From positions 1 through 36,882 of the forward strand of contig JAFSVK010000014.1 of the NCBI GenBank assembly GCA_017444985.1: DNA of 36,882 nt, in the 5' to 3' direction. Below, piece after piece: positions 10,377 to 18,597 of this stretch. Position 1 is the first letter of the stretch; each line of letters begins with the position of its first letter. Under the pieces are notes generated by a model. That model was not told the DNA's origin, searched no databases, and saw only the letters and a program-made list of their open reading frames with translations. Both the position numbers and the translations under genes were made by a program. Source of the DNA: Bacillota bacterium (lineage in GTDB: Bacteria; Bacillota; Clostridia; Lachnospirales; CAG-274).

Positions 10377-11705
10377 ATGATAAAAAAAGAGATGGATGCC
10401 TTTGCCGCAAAGGCGGGGCAGTTGTGTTTTGAGCACGATAACATAAATGATGAGCTTTACACAAAGTACAACGTAAACCGTGGTTTGAGGGATATCAACG
10501 GTGTGGGGGTACTTACGGGACTTACCAATATTTCCCTTATAGATGCCTTTAAGGTGGAAGACGGAAAGAGAATAGCCATAGATGGGCAACTATGGTACAG
10601 GGGTTATAACATTCGCTCCCTGATAGACGAGCTTGAAGAAAATGAGTTCGGCTTTGAAAAGACCGCTTATTTGCTTTTGTTCGGAGAAAAGCCCGATGAG
10701 GAGAAGCTGGAGGAGTTTAACAAGGTACTTGCTTCTTGCAGGACACTGCCCTCTAACTTTACAAGAGATGTTATAATGAAGGCACCTACCGCCGATATTA
10801 TGAACTCTATGACAAAGAGTATACTTACCCTTGCCTCCTATGACAAAAAGATAAACGGAGATATTGCGGTGAACATAAGCCAATGTTTGGGAATTATAGC
10901 GGTATTTCCCATGTTGGCGGTATACGGCTACCATGCTTACTGTCACTATGTTAAAAACGGAAGTATGTATATACACAGACCTTCAAAGGAGTTATCCACG
11001 GCGGAAAATTTCCTGAGGATATTAAGACCCGATATGAAGTACAGCGCCCTTGAAGCAAAGGTGCTTGATGTGGCGCTTATGCTCCACATGGAACACGGAG
11101 GCGGAAACAACTCCACATTCACAACAAGAGTGGTAACATCTTCGGGCTCCGATACCTACTCCGCCATTGCCGCCGCCATGTCCTCCCTTAAGGGTTCAAG
11201 GCACGGAGGGGCAAATATAAAGGTAATGGAAATGATGCAGGATATCCGCAAGAATGTTCACGATGTTACAGACGAGGAAGAGATAGAAAGATATCTTTCA
11301 CTTATGCTTGAAGGAAAGGCTTTTGACGGTAAGGGACTTATATACGGTATGGGACATGCCATCTACTCCGTATCCGACCCCAGAGAAAAGGCGTTGAAAG
11401 AATATGTGGGTAAACTTGCGGCGGAAAAGGGAAGAGATAAGGATATTATACTCTATGAGAATGTGGAAAAAACAGCCACTTCCCTTATCGCCAAAAAGAG
11501 AAAGATATATAAGGGTGTAAGCCCCAATGTGGACTTCTACAGCGGCTTTGTATACGATATGTTGGGTATACCCGTGGAATTGTATACCCCTCTTTTTGCC
11601 ATTGCAAGAGTTGTGGGCTGGAGCGCCCACAGAATAGAAGAGCTTATTTGTATGAATAAGATCATTCGTCCCGCCTATATGTCGGTAATGGATAAAAAAG
11701 AATAA
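10377..11705 (+). CDS. Citrate synthase (citrate/2-methylcitrate synthase family)
   Basis: Condenses acetyl-CoA with oxaloacetate to citrate. At 442 residues it is in the expected range. Catalytic residues can be aligned: His276 in GSRHGGAN, His327 in GMGHAIY and Asp386 in PNVDFY. An additional conserved HMEHGGGNN lies at 237-245. The motif GMGHAIYSVSDPR replaces the classical GFGHRVY, a form I associate with the anaerobe branch of the family. The substrate preference (citrate or methylcitrate) is not decided. Strong ribosome site GGGAGGGG. Monocistronic, with its own promoter; in an anaerobe it likely feeds glutamate synthesis rather than a full cycle. No terminator is obvious before the ileS promoter. 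Confidence 0.93.
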   Translation: MIKKEMDAFAAKAGQLCFEHDNINDELYTKYNVNRGLRDINGVGVLTGLTNISLIDAFKVEDGKRIAIDGQLWYRGYNIRSLIDELEENEFGFEKTAYLLLFGEKPDEEKLEEFNKVLASCRTLPSNFTRDVIMKAPTADIMNSMTKSILTLASYDKKINGDIAVNISQCLGIIAVFPMLAVYGYHAYCHYVKNGSMYIHRPSKELSTAENFLRILRPDMKYSALEAKVLDVALMLHMEHGGGNNSTFTTRVVTSSGSDTYSAIAAAMSSLKGSRHGGANIKVMEMMQDIRKNVHDVTDEEEIERYLSLMLEGKAFDGKGLIYGMGHAIYSVSDPREKALKEYVGKLAAEKGRDKDIILYENVEKTATSLIAKKRKIYKGVSPNVDFYSGFVYDMLGIPVELYTPLFAIARVVGWSAHRIEELICMNKIIRPAYMSVMDKKE

Positions 11706-11710
11706 AAGTC

Positions 11711-11739
11711 TTTACAAATTCGAAATTTGATATTATAAT
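11711..11739 (+). promoter_or_regulatory. Promoter of the ileS leader
   Basis: TTTACA (11711-11716), 17 bp, TATAAT (11734-11739), just upstream of the T-box leader. Confidence 0.8.
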
Positions 11740-11745
11740 ATTTTT

Positions 11746-11976
11746 TGTTGTAAACACTATAGCAAGGACAAACAGCTTTGAAAAATACCTACAGAGAGTC
11801 GGGAGGGTGGAAACCGACGGCAATTGCAAAGTGAATATCACCTTGGCTGTGCCTGACCGAAATACAGTAGACTCGGGCGTAAGTTCTGCGTTAAAGGACA
11901 TTAAAGTGAAGCTTTATGCTTAATAACGGGTGGTACCGCGCCGCAGGCGTCCTGTTCGGGACGGTTGCGGCTTTTT
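11746..11976 (+). ncRNA. T-box leader responding to tRNA-Ile
   Basis: A tRNA-sensing leader that ends or continues transcription of ileS depending on tRNA-Ile charging. The conserved T-box sequence GGGTGGTACCGCG is at 11928-11940. The stem I region has AGAGAGTCGGG (around 11793-11803) and TGGAAACCGA. The specifier loop GTGAATATCACC places an ATC isoleucine codon at 11837-11839, matching the downstream gene. The competing terminator is a GC-rich stem at 11940-11971 followed by five T. Unlike ordinary T-box operons, about 220 nt, mostly a MITE-like element, separate the terminator from the ileS start. Confidence 0.9.
11940..11976 (+). terminator. T-box regulated terminator
   Basis: GCCGCAGGCGTCC pairs imperfectly with GGGACGGTTGCGGC across a TGTTC-type loop, then TTTTT (11972-11976). 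Its 5' arm overlaps the T-box sequence, as expected for a terminator/antiterminator switch. Confidence 0.85.
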
Positions 11977-11997
11977 GTATTACTTTTTATATCACAA

Positions 11998-12153
11998 GGG
12001 AAGCTCTAAAAAGTGCTATTGAAGTAAAATTGAGATAGCTTGTTCGAGGACCGGGAAATGGCTCGAAGCCAATGTAGAGCATTGGTGAGAGACATTGACG
12101 ACGCAATAGGACAATATAGCCGATTTTACGATTTATGAGTTTTTAGAGGTCCC
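11998..12153. mobile_element. MITE-like palindromic element, copy 1 (inside the ileS leader)
   Basis: A 156-bp non-coding element with terminal inverted repeats GGGAAGCTCTAAAAA and TTTTTAGAGGTCCC. Much of the rest is an imperfect inverted repeat, with an inner hairpin CCAATG/CATTGG at about 12070-12086 and the palindrome GGCTCGAAGCC. It is close to identical to 33303-33459 in the opposite orientation. It has no coding capacity, so a transposase would have to act in trans. A target-site duplication is not clear here. Confidence 0.75.
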
Positions 12154-12196
12154 ATAAGAACAATATATAAGAAAAATAAAACGGGAGGTTCATAAA

Positions 12197-15100
12197 TTGT
12201 ACGAGAAAGTAAACAAAGACCTAAACTTTGTAGACAGAGAAAAAAGCGTTTTAAAATACTGGCAGGAAAATGATATTTTTGCCAAATCCATAGAGGCAAG
12301 AAGGAAGGCACCTGTTTTCACCTTCTATGACGGCCCTCCTACGGCAAACGGCAAGCCTCATATAGGCCATATACTTACAAGAGTTATAAAGGACCTTATA
12401 CCCAGATACAAGACTATGAAGGGTTATAAGGTGCTCAGAAAGGCAGGATGGGATACCCATGGTCTTCCCGTGGAGCTTGAGGTGGAAAAGCAGCTTGGTA
12501 TAAGCGGTAAGCCCCAAATAGAAAACTACGGCGTAGAGCCTTTTATCAAAAAGTGTAAAGACTCCATATTTACCTACGAGTCTCTCTGGAAGGATATGAG
12601 TGAGAGAGTAGGCTATTGGGCGGATATGGAAAACCCTTACGTTACCTACCACAATGAATATATAGAGTCGGTATGGTGGGCACTTAAACAGATATGGGAT
12701 AAGGGTCTTTTGTACAAAGGACATAAGATAGTACCCTACTGCCCTCGCTGCGGTACCGCTCTTTCATCACACGAGGTAGCTCAGGGCTACAAGAATGTAA
12801 AGGAAACATCTTGTACCGCAAGATTTAAACTTAAGGGTAAGGATAACGAATATTTCCTTGCTTGGACAACAACACCTTGGACATTGCCCTCAAATGTGGC
12901 TCTTTGTGTAAATAAGCACGAAGAGTATGCAAAAGTTAAGGCTGAGGACGGTAAAATATACATACTTGCAAAGGCACTTTTGGAAACTGCCTTAAAGCAG
13001 GAATATGAGGAAATAGAGACCGTTACGGGTGATAAGCTTGTGGGAGTGGAGTATGAGCCTCTTTTTGACTATGCTTCACCCGATAAAAAGGCTTATTTTG
13101 TTTGTGAGGACGATTATGTTACACTTACGGACGGTACGGGTATAGTACATATCGCTCCCGCCTTCGGTGAGGACGACTCAAGAGTAGGAAAGAGATTTGA
13201 TCTCCCTTTTGTACAGCTTGTAAACGATCAGGGTACTTTCACAAAGGAAGTGGAAGGTCTTGAAGGTGTATTTGTAAAGGATGGAGATAAGGAAATACTT
13301 AAGAGATTGGAAGAAAGCGGAAAGCTTTACGCTGCCATACCTTTTGAGCATGATTATCCCTTCTGTTGGAGATGCGACACTCCCCTTCTCTACTATGCAA
13401 GAGATACTTGGTTTATAGAAATGACCAAAATAAGGGATCGCCTCCTTAAGAATAACGATACCGTAAACTGGATGCCCGACAACATAAAGCATGGAAGATT
13501 CGGAAACTTCCTTGAAAACGTTATAGACTGGGGTCTTTCAAGAGAAAGATATTGGGGTACACCCCTTCCTATTTGGGAGTGTGAGTGCGGATATAAGCAT
13601 ACCATAGGTTCCATAGAAGAACTTAAGAGTATGAGTGATAACTGTCCCGAGGATATAGAGCTTCATAAGCCCTATATAGATAATGTTTATCTCAATTGTC
13701 CCAAGTGTTCAAAGAAGATGAAGAGAGTTTCCGAGGTTATAGACTGTTGGTTCGACTCGGGTTCCATGCCCTTTGCACAGTGGCACTATCCTTTTGAGAA
13801 CAAGGAACTTTTTGATGAAAACTACCCTGCTGACTTCATTTCCGAGGCTATAGACCAAACAAGAGGTTGGTTCTACACCCTTATGGCTATATCCACCCTT
13901 GTTTTTGACAAGAGCCCTTATAAAAACGTTATCGTTCTGGGACATGTTCAGGATAAGGACGGCAGAAAGATGTCAAAGCACCTTGGAAATGTGGTAGACC
14001 CTTGGAGCGTGCTTGACGAACAGGGAGCGGATGCGGCAAGATGGTATTTCTACATAAACTCCGCACCTTGGCTTCCCAACAGATTTTCATCGGATTCCGT
14101 AAGTGAATATCAGCGTAAATTTATGGGTACTCTTTGGAATACCTATGCCTTCTACATACTTTATGCGGATATAGACTCCTTCGATCCCACAAAGTACACC
14201 TTAGATAAAGAGAGTTTGGCACCTATGGATAAGTGGGTACTTTCAAAGCTCAACTCCCTTATAAAGTTTGTGGATGAGAGCCTTGAAAACTACAAGATAA
14301 CAGAGTCCGCAAGAGCTATGGCAGAGTTTGTGGACGAGCTTTCCAACTGGTATGTTCGCCGTTCGAGAGAAAGATTCTGGGGTAAGGATATGCCTCAGGA
14401 CAAGATAAATGCTTATATGACTCTCTACACGGTATTGGAGGCCCTTACAAGGCTTTCGGCTCCTTTTGTGCCTTTTATGTCGGAGAGCATATACAAAAAC
14501 CTTGTGCTTTCCGTTAACAAAAATGCACCCGAGTCCGTGCACCTTTGCGACTTCCCTACCTATGATGAAAGCCTTATAGACAAGAAGCTTGAAGAAAATA
14601 TGGAGCTTGTTCTTTCCATAGTCGTTTCGGGTCGTGCCGCAAGAGAAAAGGCAAATATCAAAAACAGACAGCCCATAGCCGATATGTATGTTAAAACAAA
14701 CGGCAAGCTTGATGAAGAGTACTACGATATAATACTTGATGAGCTTAATGTAAAGAATATAGAGTTTGTGGAAGATACCGCAAAGTTTACCTCCTACTCC
14801 TTTAAGCCCCAGCTTAGGACATTAGGCAAAAAATACGGTAAACTTGTGCCTAAAATAGGTGAATACCTTAAAAACGGCGACGGAAATGCCTTAATGGGTG
14901 AGCTTAACGACCACGGTATAATCAGCTTTGAGGTAGAGGGCACCAAGGTAGAACTCTCACGTGAGGATGTACTTATATCCACCGAACAGGCAGAGGGCTT
15001 TGCCGCAGAGGAGTATAAAAATACCCTTACCGTACTTTCCACCTCCCTTACAAAAGAGCTTATAGAAGAAGGTTTTGCCAGAGAGCTTACAAGCAAGATA

Positions 15101-15313
15101 CAGACCATGCGTAAAGAGGCTGATTTTGAAGTCCTTGACAGAATAAATGTATACTACCAAGGTAACGAAAAAATAGCCGAAGTTCTTACAAACAACAAAG
15201 AGTCCATATCAAAGAGTGTGCTTGCAGACGATATTAAAGAAGGTCAGGCAGGCTACTCCAAAAAATGGAATATAAACGGCGAAGAGGTAACTCTTTCGGT
15301 TGAGAAATTGTAA
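12197..15313 (+). CDS. ileS: Isoleucyl-tRNA synthetase (type 2, eukaryote/archaea-like)
   Basis: Charges tRNA-Ile with isoleucine. The 1038-residue protein has HIGH at 55-58, the CP1 editing domain (about 190-400), KMSKH at 591-595 and an anticodon-binding domain. The length, the KMSKH form and the motif NYGVEPFIKKC fit the long IleS2 branch rather than the ~920-residue IleS1 branch. IleS2 enzymes as a class tolerate mupirocin better, a family property and not a measurement here. Zinc-type pairs CPRC and CPKC are seen within the body. The start is TTG with GGGAGG 8 bp upstream; no ATG fits better. Controlled by the T-box leader; a strong terminator follows. Confidence 0.97.
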   Translation: MYEKVNKDLNFVDREKSVLKYWQENDIFAKSIEARRKAPVFTFYDGPPTANGKPHIGHILTRVIKDLIPRYKTMKGYKVLRKAGWDTHGLPVELEVEKQLGISGKPQIENYGVEPFIKKCKDSIFTYESLWKDMSERVGYWADMENPYVTYHNEYIESVWWALKQIWDKGLLYKGHKIVPYCPRCGTALSSHEVAQGYKNVKETSCTARFKLKGKDNEYFLAWTTTPWTLPSNVALCVNKHEEYAKVKAEDGKIYILAKALLETALKQEYEEIETVTGDKLVGVEYEPLFDYASPDKKAYFVCEDDYVTLTDGTGIVHIAPAFGEDDSRVGKRFDLPFVQLVNDQGTFTKEVEGLEGVFVKDGDKEILKRLEESGKLYAAIPFEHDYPFCWRCDTPLLYYARDTWFIEMTKIRDRLLKNNDTVNWMPDNIKHGRFGNFLENVIDWGLSRERYWGTPLPIWECECGYKHTIGSIEELKSMSDNCPEDIELHKPYIDNVYLNCPKCSKKMKRVSEVIDCWFDSGSMPFAQWHYPFENKELFDENYPADFISEAIDQTRGWFYTLMAISTLVFDKSPYKNVIVLGHVQDKDGRKMSKHLGNVVDPWSVLDEQGADAARWYFYINSAPWLPNRFSSDSVSEYQRKFMGTLWNTYAFYILYADIDSFDPTKYTLDKESLAPMDKWVLSKLNSLIKFVDESLENYKITESARAMAEFVDELSNWYVRRSRERFWGKDMPQDKINAYMTLYTVLEALTRLSAPFVPFMSESIYKNLVLSVNKNAPESVHLCDFPTYDESLIDKKLEENMELVLSIVVSGRAAREKANIKNRQPIADMYVKTNGKLDEEYYDIILDELNVKNIEFVEDTAKFTSYSFKPQLRTLGKKYGKLVPKIGEYLKNGDGNALMGELNDHGIISFEVEGTKVELSREDVLISTEQAEGFAAEEYKNTLTVLSTSLTKELIEEGFARELTSKIQTMRKEADFEVLDRINVYYQGNEKIAEVLTNNKESISKSVLADDIKEGQAGYSKKWNINGEEVTLSVEKL

Positions 15314-15320
15314 AATGCAA

Positions 15321-15348
15321 AGGCGGTGCGTATTGCACCGCCTTTTTT
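15321..15348 (+). terminator. ileS terminator
   Basis: GGCGGTGC (15322-15329) and GCACCGCC (15335-15342), then six T. Confidence 0.92.
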
Positions 15349-15570
15349 GCGGGGATGGGGTTTTGACCGAAAAATCAGAACTTGTGGGGGTACATTACTT
15401 TTGTGATTTTGAGCGGTATTAATTGCTCTGTGAACATAGGTATTGGTTGTTCCGGCGTCAGCCCTTTGGGCTTCCTTCCCCTCCCGGGGTGGGTAACCTC
15501 TCCGACCCGGCTCCCGCCGTGTCACCTCTCCGTCAGCTGTGGCTGTTCAGGCGAGGCTTTTCCGATGTTT
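15349..15570. other. Gene-free stretch with a GC-rich block
   Basis: No gene with a ribosome site is visible. The part around 15450-15520 is GC-rich and unlike the flanks. Positions 15523-15556 are an inverted copy of 84-118 in repeat R1, so this is part of the same repeat complex. Confidence 0.6.
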
Positions 15571-15782
15571 CGGGTTTTGGTTTTTTTTACTTTGTTGCTA
15601 CTCTAATGTACGTTTGCCATATTCAACTCCTAAGCCACATCGACAGAAAGGGGAGGTGGCAGCTTTAGCTGACGGAGAGGTTCCGTCACAAAGATAAAAT
15701 TTGTAATTATAGGAACCAATGCCGGAAAAATCAATTTTTTCGCGTTAGCTAAAAATTGATTTGGGTCACTAAATCATAATTT
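15571..15782. repeat. Intergenic repeat R2 (direct copy of R1)
   Basis: Aligned with 1-241 over its whole length, apart from a ~30-base deletion after CATCGACA. It keeps the GGAGAGGTGGCAGCTTTAGC unit and the AAATCAATTTTT...AAAAATTGATTT hairpin. No gene lies in it. Confidence 0.8.
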
Positions 15783-15794
15783 TACAAAGTAATA

Positions 15795-15823
15795 TTGAAA
15801 AAAAAACAACCCTATGGTATAAT
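15795..15823 (+). promoter_or_regulatory. Promoter of the small membrane protein gene
   Basis: TTGAAA (15795-15800), 17 bp, TATAAT (15818-15823), 25 bp before the ATG. It starts just outside repeat R2. Confidence 0.75.
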
Positions 15824-15847
15824 ATCCTTAACGAGGAGGATAAGGAT

Positions 15848-16282
15848 ATGGATATATACAATACGGTAATAGAAAATACGGATACTCCCGAAATACAGGA
15901 GCTTTTACGCAAACTTGACAAACATAGAGATGTGCTTATGACTTCCCTCAGTCCCTCTGTACCGGGGCAGGTGGATATACAGTTTATAGAGCCTATAAAT
16001 ACCATCAGAAAGCTTGGAAATATACCCGACTATATCATGGAGGATATAAGGAAGGAATACGGTACCGAAAATGTTACCGTAGATGTTTCGGAGTATATGG
16101 TCACCTACGAAAACGGTGCCTACGGTCTTGTGGTGGATCTCAGCGTTTCCTCCACTGCCCTTGTGGTAAACTCCAAAAAAAGACTTCCCCTTATATTTAT
16201 AATACTCATAGGCATTGCCACAGGTTTTCTTACTCTTGTGCTTATAGTACTTAAGTTTATAGACAGAGTAAGAGAAAAATAA
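15848..16282 (+). CDS. Small tail-anchored protein of unknown function
   Basis: I do not recognise this 144-residue protein. It has no N-terminal signal. About 115 residues of soluble, acidic-basic mixed sequence are followed by one strongly hydrophobic helix (about 116-137) and a short basic tail (RVREK), so it is probably anchored at its C-terminus with the bulk in the cytoplasm. The region around 25-55 is helix-prone with a proline-rich turn. It is a real gene: own promoter, GAGGAGG ribosome site 8 bp before the ATG, own terminator, codon use like its neighbours. It is monocistronic, so the context gives no function. Confidence 0.8.
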   Translation: MDIYNTVIENTDTPEIQELLRKLDKHRDVLMTSLSPSVPGQVDIQFIEPINTIRKLGNIPDYIMEDIRKEYGTENVTVDVSEYMVTYENGAYGLVVDLSVSSTALVVNSKKRLPLIFIILIGIATGFLTLVLIVLKFIDRVREK

Positions 16283-16294
16283 ATATTGCAATAT

Positions 16295-16340
16295 CAAGGA
16301 TGTAGCTTAAGTTTACACTTTTGTTACATCCTTGTTTTTT
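16295..16340 (+). terminator. Terminator of the small membrane protein gene
   Basis: CAAGGATGTA (16295-16304) pairs with TACATCCTTG (16325-16334), followed by six T. Confidence 0.88.
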
Positions 16341-16342
16341 GT

Positions 16343-16371
16343 TTGATATTACATCCCGCAAAGGATATAAT
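16343..16371 (+). promoter_or_regulatory. Promoter of the PrsA-like/lgt transcript
   Basis: TTGATA (16343-16348), 17 bp, TATAAT (16366-16371). Transcription would begin near 16378, giving a ~190-nt leader before the GTG at 16570. Confidence 0.8.
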
Positions 16372-16377
16372 ATAGCA

Positions 16378-16468
16378 AGGTAGCCTCCTCGTATGAGGCA
16401 GTGCCGACCCATTATAGAAATCTTTGGTTTCAAAAAAGATATGGTGATAAAATTCCGGAAGCTTCCAA
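16378..16468 (+). ncRNA. Structured leader or small RNA upstream of the PrsA-like gene
   Basis: Three helices can be drawn by eye. First, GGTA-GCCTC / GAGGC-AG-TGCC with a 7-nt loop (16379-16405). Second, CCAT...ATGG enclosing ATCTTT/AAAGAT (about 16409-16444). Third, the GGAAGCTTCC palindrome (16457-16466). It matches no riboswitch class I know. It could be the 5' leader of the lipoprotein gene or an independent RNA. The repeat hairpin at 16480-16501 follows. Confidence 0.45.
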
Positions 16469-16472
16469 ATGA

Positions 16473-16555
16473 TCTGTAGGGAACGACCCGCATGTCGTTC
16501 CGCTGAGATTTTCTTAGGAAGAGAAATGGAAAGATTACTATGAAATTTTTTAACT
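16473..16555 (+). repeat. Interspersed hairpin repeat, copy A
   Basis: The core is an 8-bp perfect hairpin, GGAACGAC (16480-16487) and GTCGTTCC (16494-16501), preceded by CTGTAG. A right arm conserved with copies B and C contains AAAGATTACTATGAAA (around 16530-16545). TTAGGA and TACTAT (16536-16541) are 16 bp apart and could serve as a weak promoter close to the PrsA-like gene. Confidence 0.75.
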
Positions 16556-16569
16556 CGGAGGGATGAAAG

Positions 16570-17538
16570 GTGAGAGGCTTTAAAAAATACATAGGCTTGA
16601 TATTTGTTATAATACTGTCTCTCGGCTTTTTCGGGTGTAAGAAAACGGGGGATTATGTAGTAAAGATAGGCACGGAAGAAATAAGCAAAGGGGAGTTTAT
16701 GATATATCTCTATGAACAGAAAAGAGATATGGAAGCCACGGCAGAAGAAGGAGAAAGTATTTGGGAAGCGGACTTTGACGGTAAGAGTGCCGAAGAGGTG
16801 GCAAAGGATAGGGCTGTAGAGTCTTTACTCATGGTAAAGAGCGCTGTAAAACAGGCACCCGTACTTAATATCACCTTAGATGAGGCGGACAAAGAGGCTG
16901 TATCTCAAAAGGCAAACGAGGTCTTGGGTTATTTCACACAGGAAGAGTTAAAAAAACTTTCTCTTGATAAGGAAAAAATAGAGGCTATACTTGAACAGGT
17001 AAAGCTGCAACTTAAGGTATATGATTATATAACGGAAAGCTACATTGTGAACGAAGAGGAGTTTAACGACTACTTTGCGCAGTACAAGGCGGAAAACCCC
17101 GGAAAGTTTTCGGACTACACCATAAGGGAAATGTTTTTTCAGGCAGATATACCCGAAAGTAAGGAAAAGGCACAGCAGGCATATACCGCAGTGTCAAACG
17201 GTGTAAACTTTGACGGAGCGGCAGCTACCTTCCTTCCCGGGGATCCTTGTGAAGAAAAGATATTTGAAGAGAGCCTTTACGGTGATGAGTCGGGGGCAAG
17301 GTCGGTATACGAGCTTAAAGAAGGCGAAAACATACTTATAAGCGACAGTGTGGGTTACTATGTTATAAAGCTTGTGAAGATAACCCCTAAAGATGATACG
17401 CAGCTTAAACAGGAGCTTAAACAAAGCTATGTGGATGCCAAAAAGAAAGAAATATACGCTCAGCAAAGCGCAAAATGGATAGACGAGCTTAAAACGGAAA
17501 AGAATGCCGATGTTTGGAACGACATAAAGGTGTCTTAA
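16570..17538 (+). CDS. PrsA/SurA-like lipoprotein foldase
   Basis: A lipoprotein of 322 residues with a signal peptide ending in the lipobox LGFFGC (Cys23 is the lipidated residue). The body shows an N-terminal helical SurA_N/PrsA-like region (about 30-150) and a segment (about 165-275) resembling a parvulin-type PPIase domain with an FSDYTIREMFF strand and a VGYYVIKL closing strand. The classical parvulin catalytic histidines are not obvious, so it may be a non-catalytic chaperone. The start is GTG with CGGAGGG 7-8 bp upstream; the ATG at 16563 is out of frame. It stands just before lgt, whose product would attach its lipid. Confidence 0.82.
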   Translation: MRGFKKYIGLIFVIILSLGFFGCKKTGDYVVKIGTEEISKGEFMIYLYEQKRDMEATAEEGESIWEADFDGKSAEEVAKDRAVESLLMVKSAVKQAPVLNITLDEADKEAVSQKANEVLGYFTQEELKKLSLDKEKIEAILEQVKLQLKVYDYITESYIVNEEEFNDYFAQYKAENPGKFSDYTIREMFFQADIPESKEKAQQAYTAVSNGVNFDGAAATFLPGDPCEEKIFEESLYGDESGARSVYELKEGENILISDSVGYYVIKLVKITPKDDTQLKQELKQSYVDAKKKEIYAQQSAKWIDELKTEKNADVWNDIKVS

Positions 17539-17552
17539 CGGAGGAAAGTGAT

Positions 17553-18434
17553 TTGGGAGAGGTAATATTCCCTAATATAGGAATATATATAAATAAAATA
17601 GACAGGGTCGCATTTAGGATATTCGGATTTGAAATATACAAATACGGCCTTGTAATATGTGTGGGCGCCTTATTGGGCGTGGCACTTTGTTTGTACGAGG
17701 CAAAAAGAAGTAAGCAAAATGCGGATATCTACTCCGACTTTGCCTTTATTGCCTTGCTTAGCGGTATAGTGGGGGCAAGGCTTTATTACCTTGTATTTTA
17801 CGAGGGCAGTATACTGGATTTCTTTAAGTTCAGAGAAGGCGGTCTTGCCATATACGGCGGTGTTCTTGCAGGCTTTATAGCAGGTCTTATATTTGCAAGA
17901 GTTAAAAAAATAAACTTTTTGACTTTTGCCGATACCGTTATGCCAAGCATATATGTAGGGCAGATATTCGGCAGGTGGGGAAACTTCTTTAACAGAGAAG
18001 CCTTCGGCTCCTACACAAACGGCTTACTTGCCATGGGCTATGATGTAAACACCGTTGCGGGGGCTAAGGTAGTGGGAAATACCGTTGTTTACAACTCTGC
18101 TGTATATCCTCTTGTGACCTATTCGGGTACTAACTACATTATGGTGCACCCTACTTTCCTATATGAGAGTTTGTGGAACCTCCTGTCCCTTGTGGTAGTG
18201 CTTTTCTACAGAGCCCATGATTTCAAGCACTTTAAAAAACAAAAGGGCGATGTTATGGCTCTTTATTTCATACTCTACGGTTTCGGAAGATTTTTTACCG
18301 AGTCCTTAAGAACAGACCAACTTAAGTTTTTGGGGCTTCCCGTAAGTATGCTACTCTCCCTCTTGCTTTTTGTGGCGGGAGTGATATTTATGATAGTTAT
18401 AAGAATAAGAAACAGCCGTAAAAAAGAGGTGTGA
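17553..18434 (+). CDS. lgt: Prolipoprotein diacylglyceryl transferase
   Basis: Lgt transfers diacylglycerol from phosphatidylglycerol to the lipobox cysteine of prolipoproteins, at the outer face of the membrane. The frame is open from 17514, but GGAGG at 17540-17544 points to the TTG at 17553 (294 residues), just after the previous stop. Several membrane helices are visible. Signature motifs: EGGLAIYGG, GRWGNFFNREAFG (about 140-152, with the Arg, Asn and Glu of the Lgt signature), HPTFLYES, and GRFFTESLRTD near the C-terminus. Its gene end is built into the terminator hairpin. pgsA at 3327 supplies the same lipid pathway. Confidence 0.95.
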   Translation: MGEVIFPNIGIYINKIDRVAFRIFGFEIYKYGLVICVGALLGVALCLYEAKRSKQNADIYSDFAFIALLSGIVGARLYYLVFYEGSILDFFKFREGGLAIYGGVLAGFIAGLIFARVKKINFLTFADTVMPSIYVGQIFGRWGNFFNREAFGSYTNGLLAMGYDVNTVAGAKVVGNTVVYNSAVYPLVTYSGTNYIMVHPTFLYESLWNLLSLVVVLFYRAHDFKHFKKQKGDVMALYFILYGFGRFFTESLRTDQLKFLGLPVSMLLSLLLFVAGVIFMIVIRIRNSRKKEV

Positions 18435-18453
18435 GCCTCCTTTTTACGGCTGT
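18411..18453 (+). terminator. lgt terminator (overlaps the gene end)
   Basis: AACAGCCGTAAAAAGAGG pairs with CCTCCTTTTTACGGCTGTT; the 5' arm is inside the lgt coding end. Followed by a weak T-rich stretch GGTTTT. Confidence 0.75.
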
Positions 18454-18484
18454 TGGTTTTATACCGATATATAGCGGAAACTTT

Positions 18485-18504
18485 TGAGTTTTTAGAGGTT
18501 CCCT
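18485..18504. repeat. Solo end of the MITE-like element
   Basis: TGAGTTTTTAGAGGTTCCCT matches the terminus found at 12136-12153. ATATAGC at about 18468 may be a further trace. The rest of the element is missing. Confidence 0.6.
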
Positions 18505-18520
18505 AAAGGTTATTTAGAGT

Positions 18521-18550
18521 CTGTAGGGAACGACCCGCGTGTCGTTCCGC
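18521..18550 (+). repeat. Interspersed hairpin repeat, copy D (core only)
   Basis: CTGTAG plus arms GGAACGAC (18527-18534) and GTCGTTCC (18541-18548). The right arm seen in copies A-C is absent. It lies in the convergent gap between lgt and the glycosyltransferase gene and could help end either transcript. Confidence 0.75.
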
Positions 18551-18597
18551 CGGTGCGTTATTCCACCTGTGTATCGTTCTGCTCGTGTGCTTTATAA

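Noticed and set aside
11998-12153. Second riboswitch in the ileS leader
   Set aside because: The same sequence occurs at 33303-33459 in opposite orientation in an unrelated place, with terminal inverted repeats, which fits a mobile or repeat element better.
15382-15668. Open frames of 74-81 codons in the repeat region
   Set aside because: They lie in repeat DNA, lack ribosome sites, and their translations are Cys/Pro-rich without any protein-like pattern.
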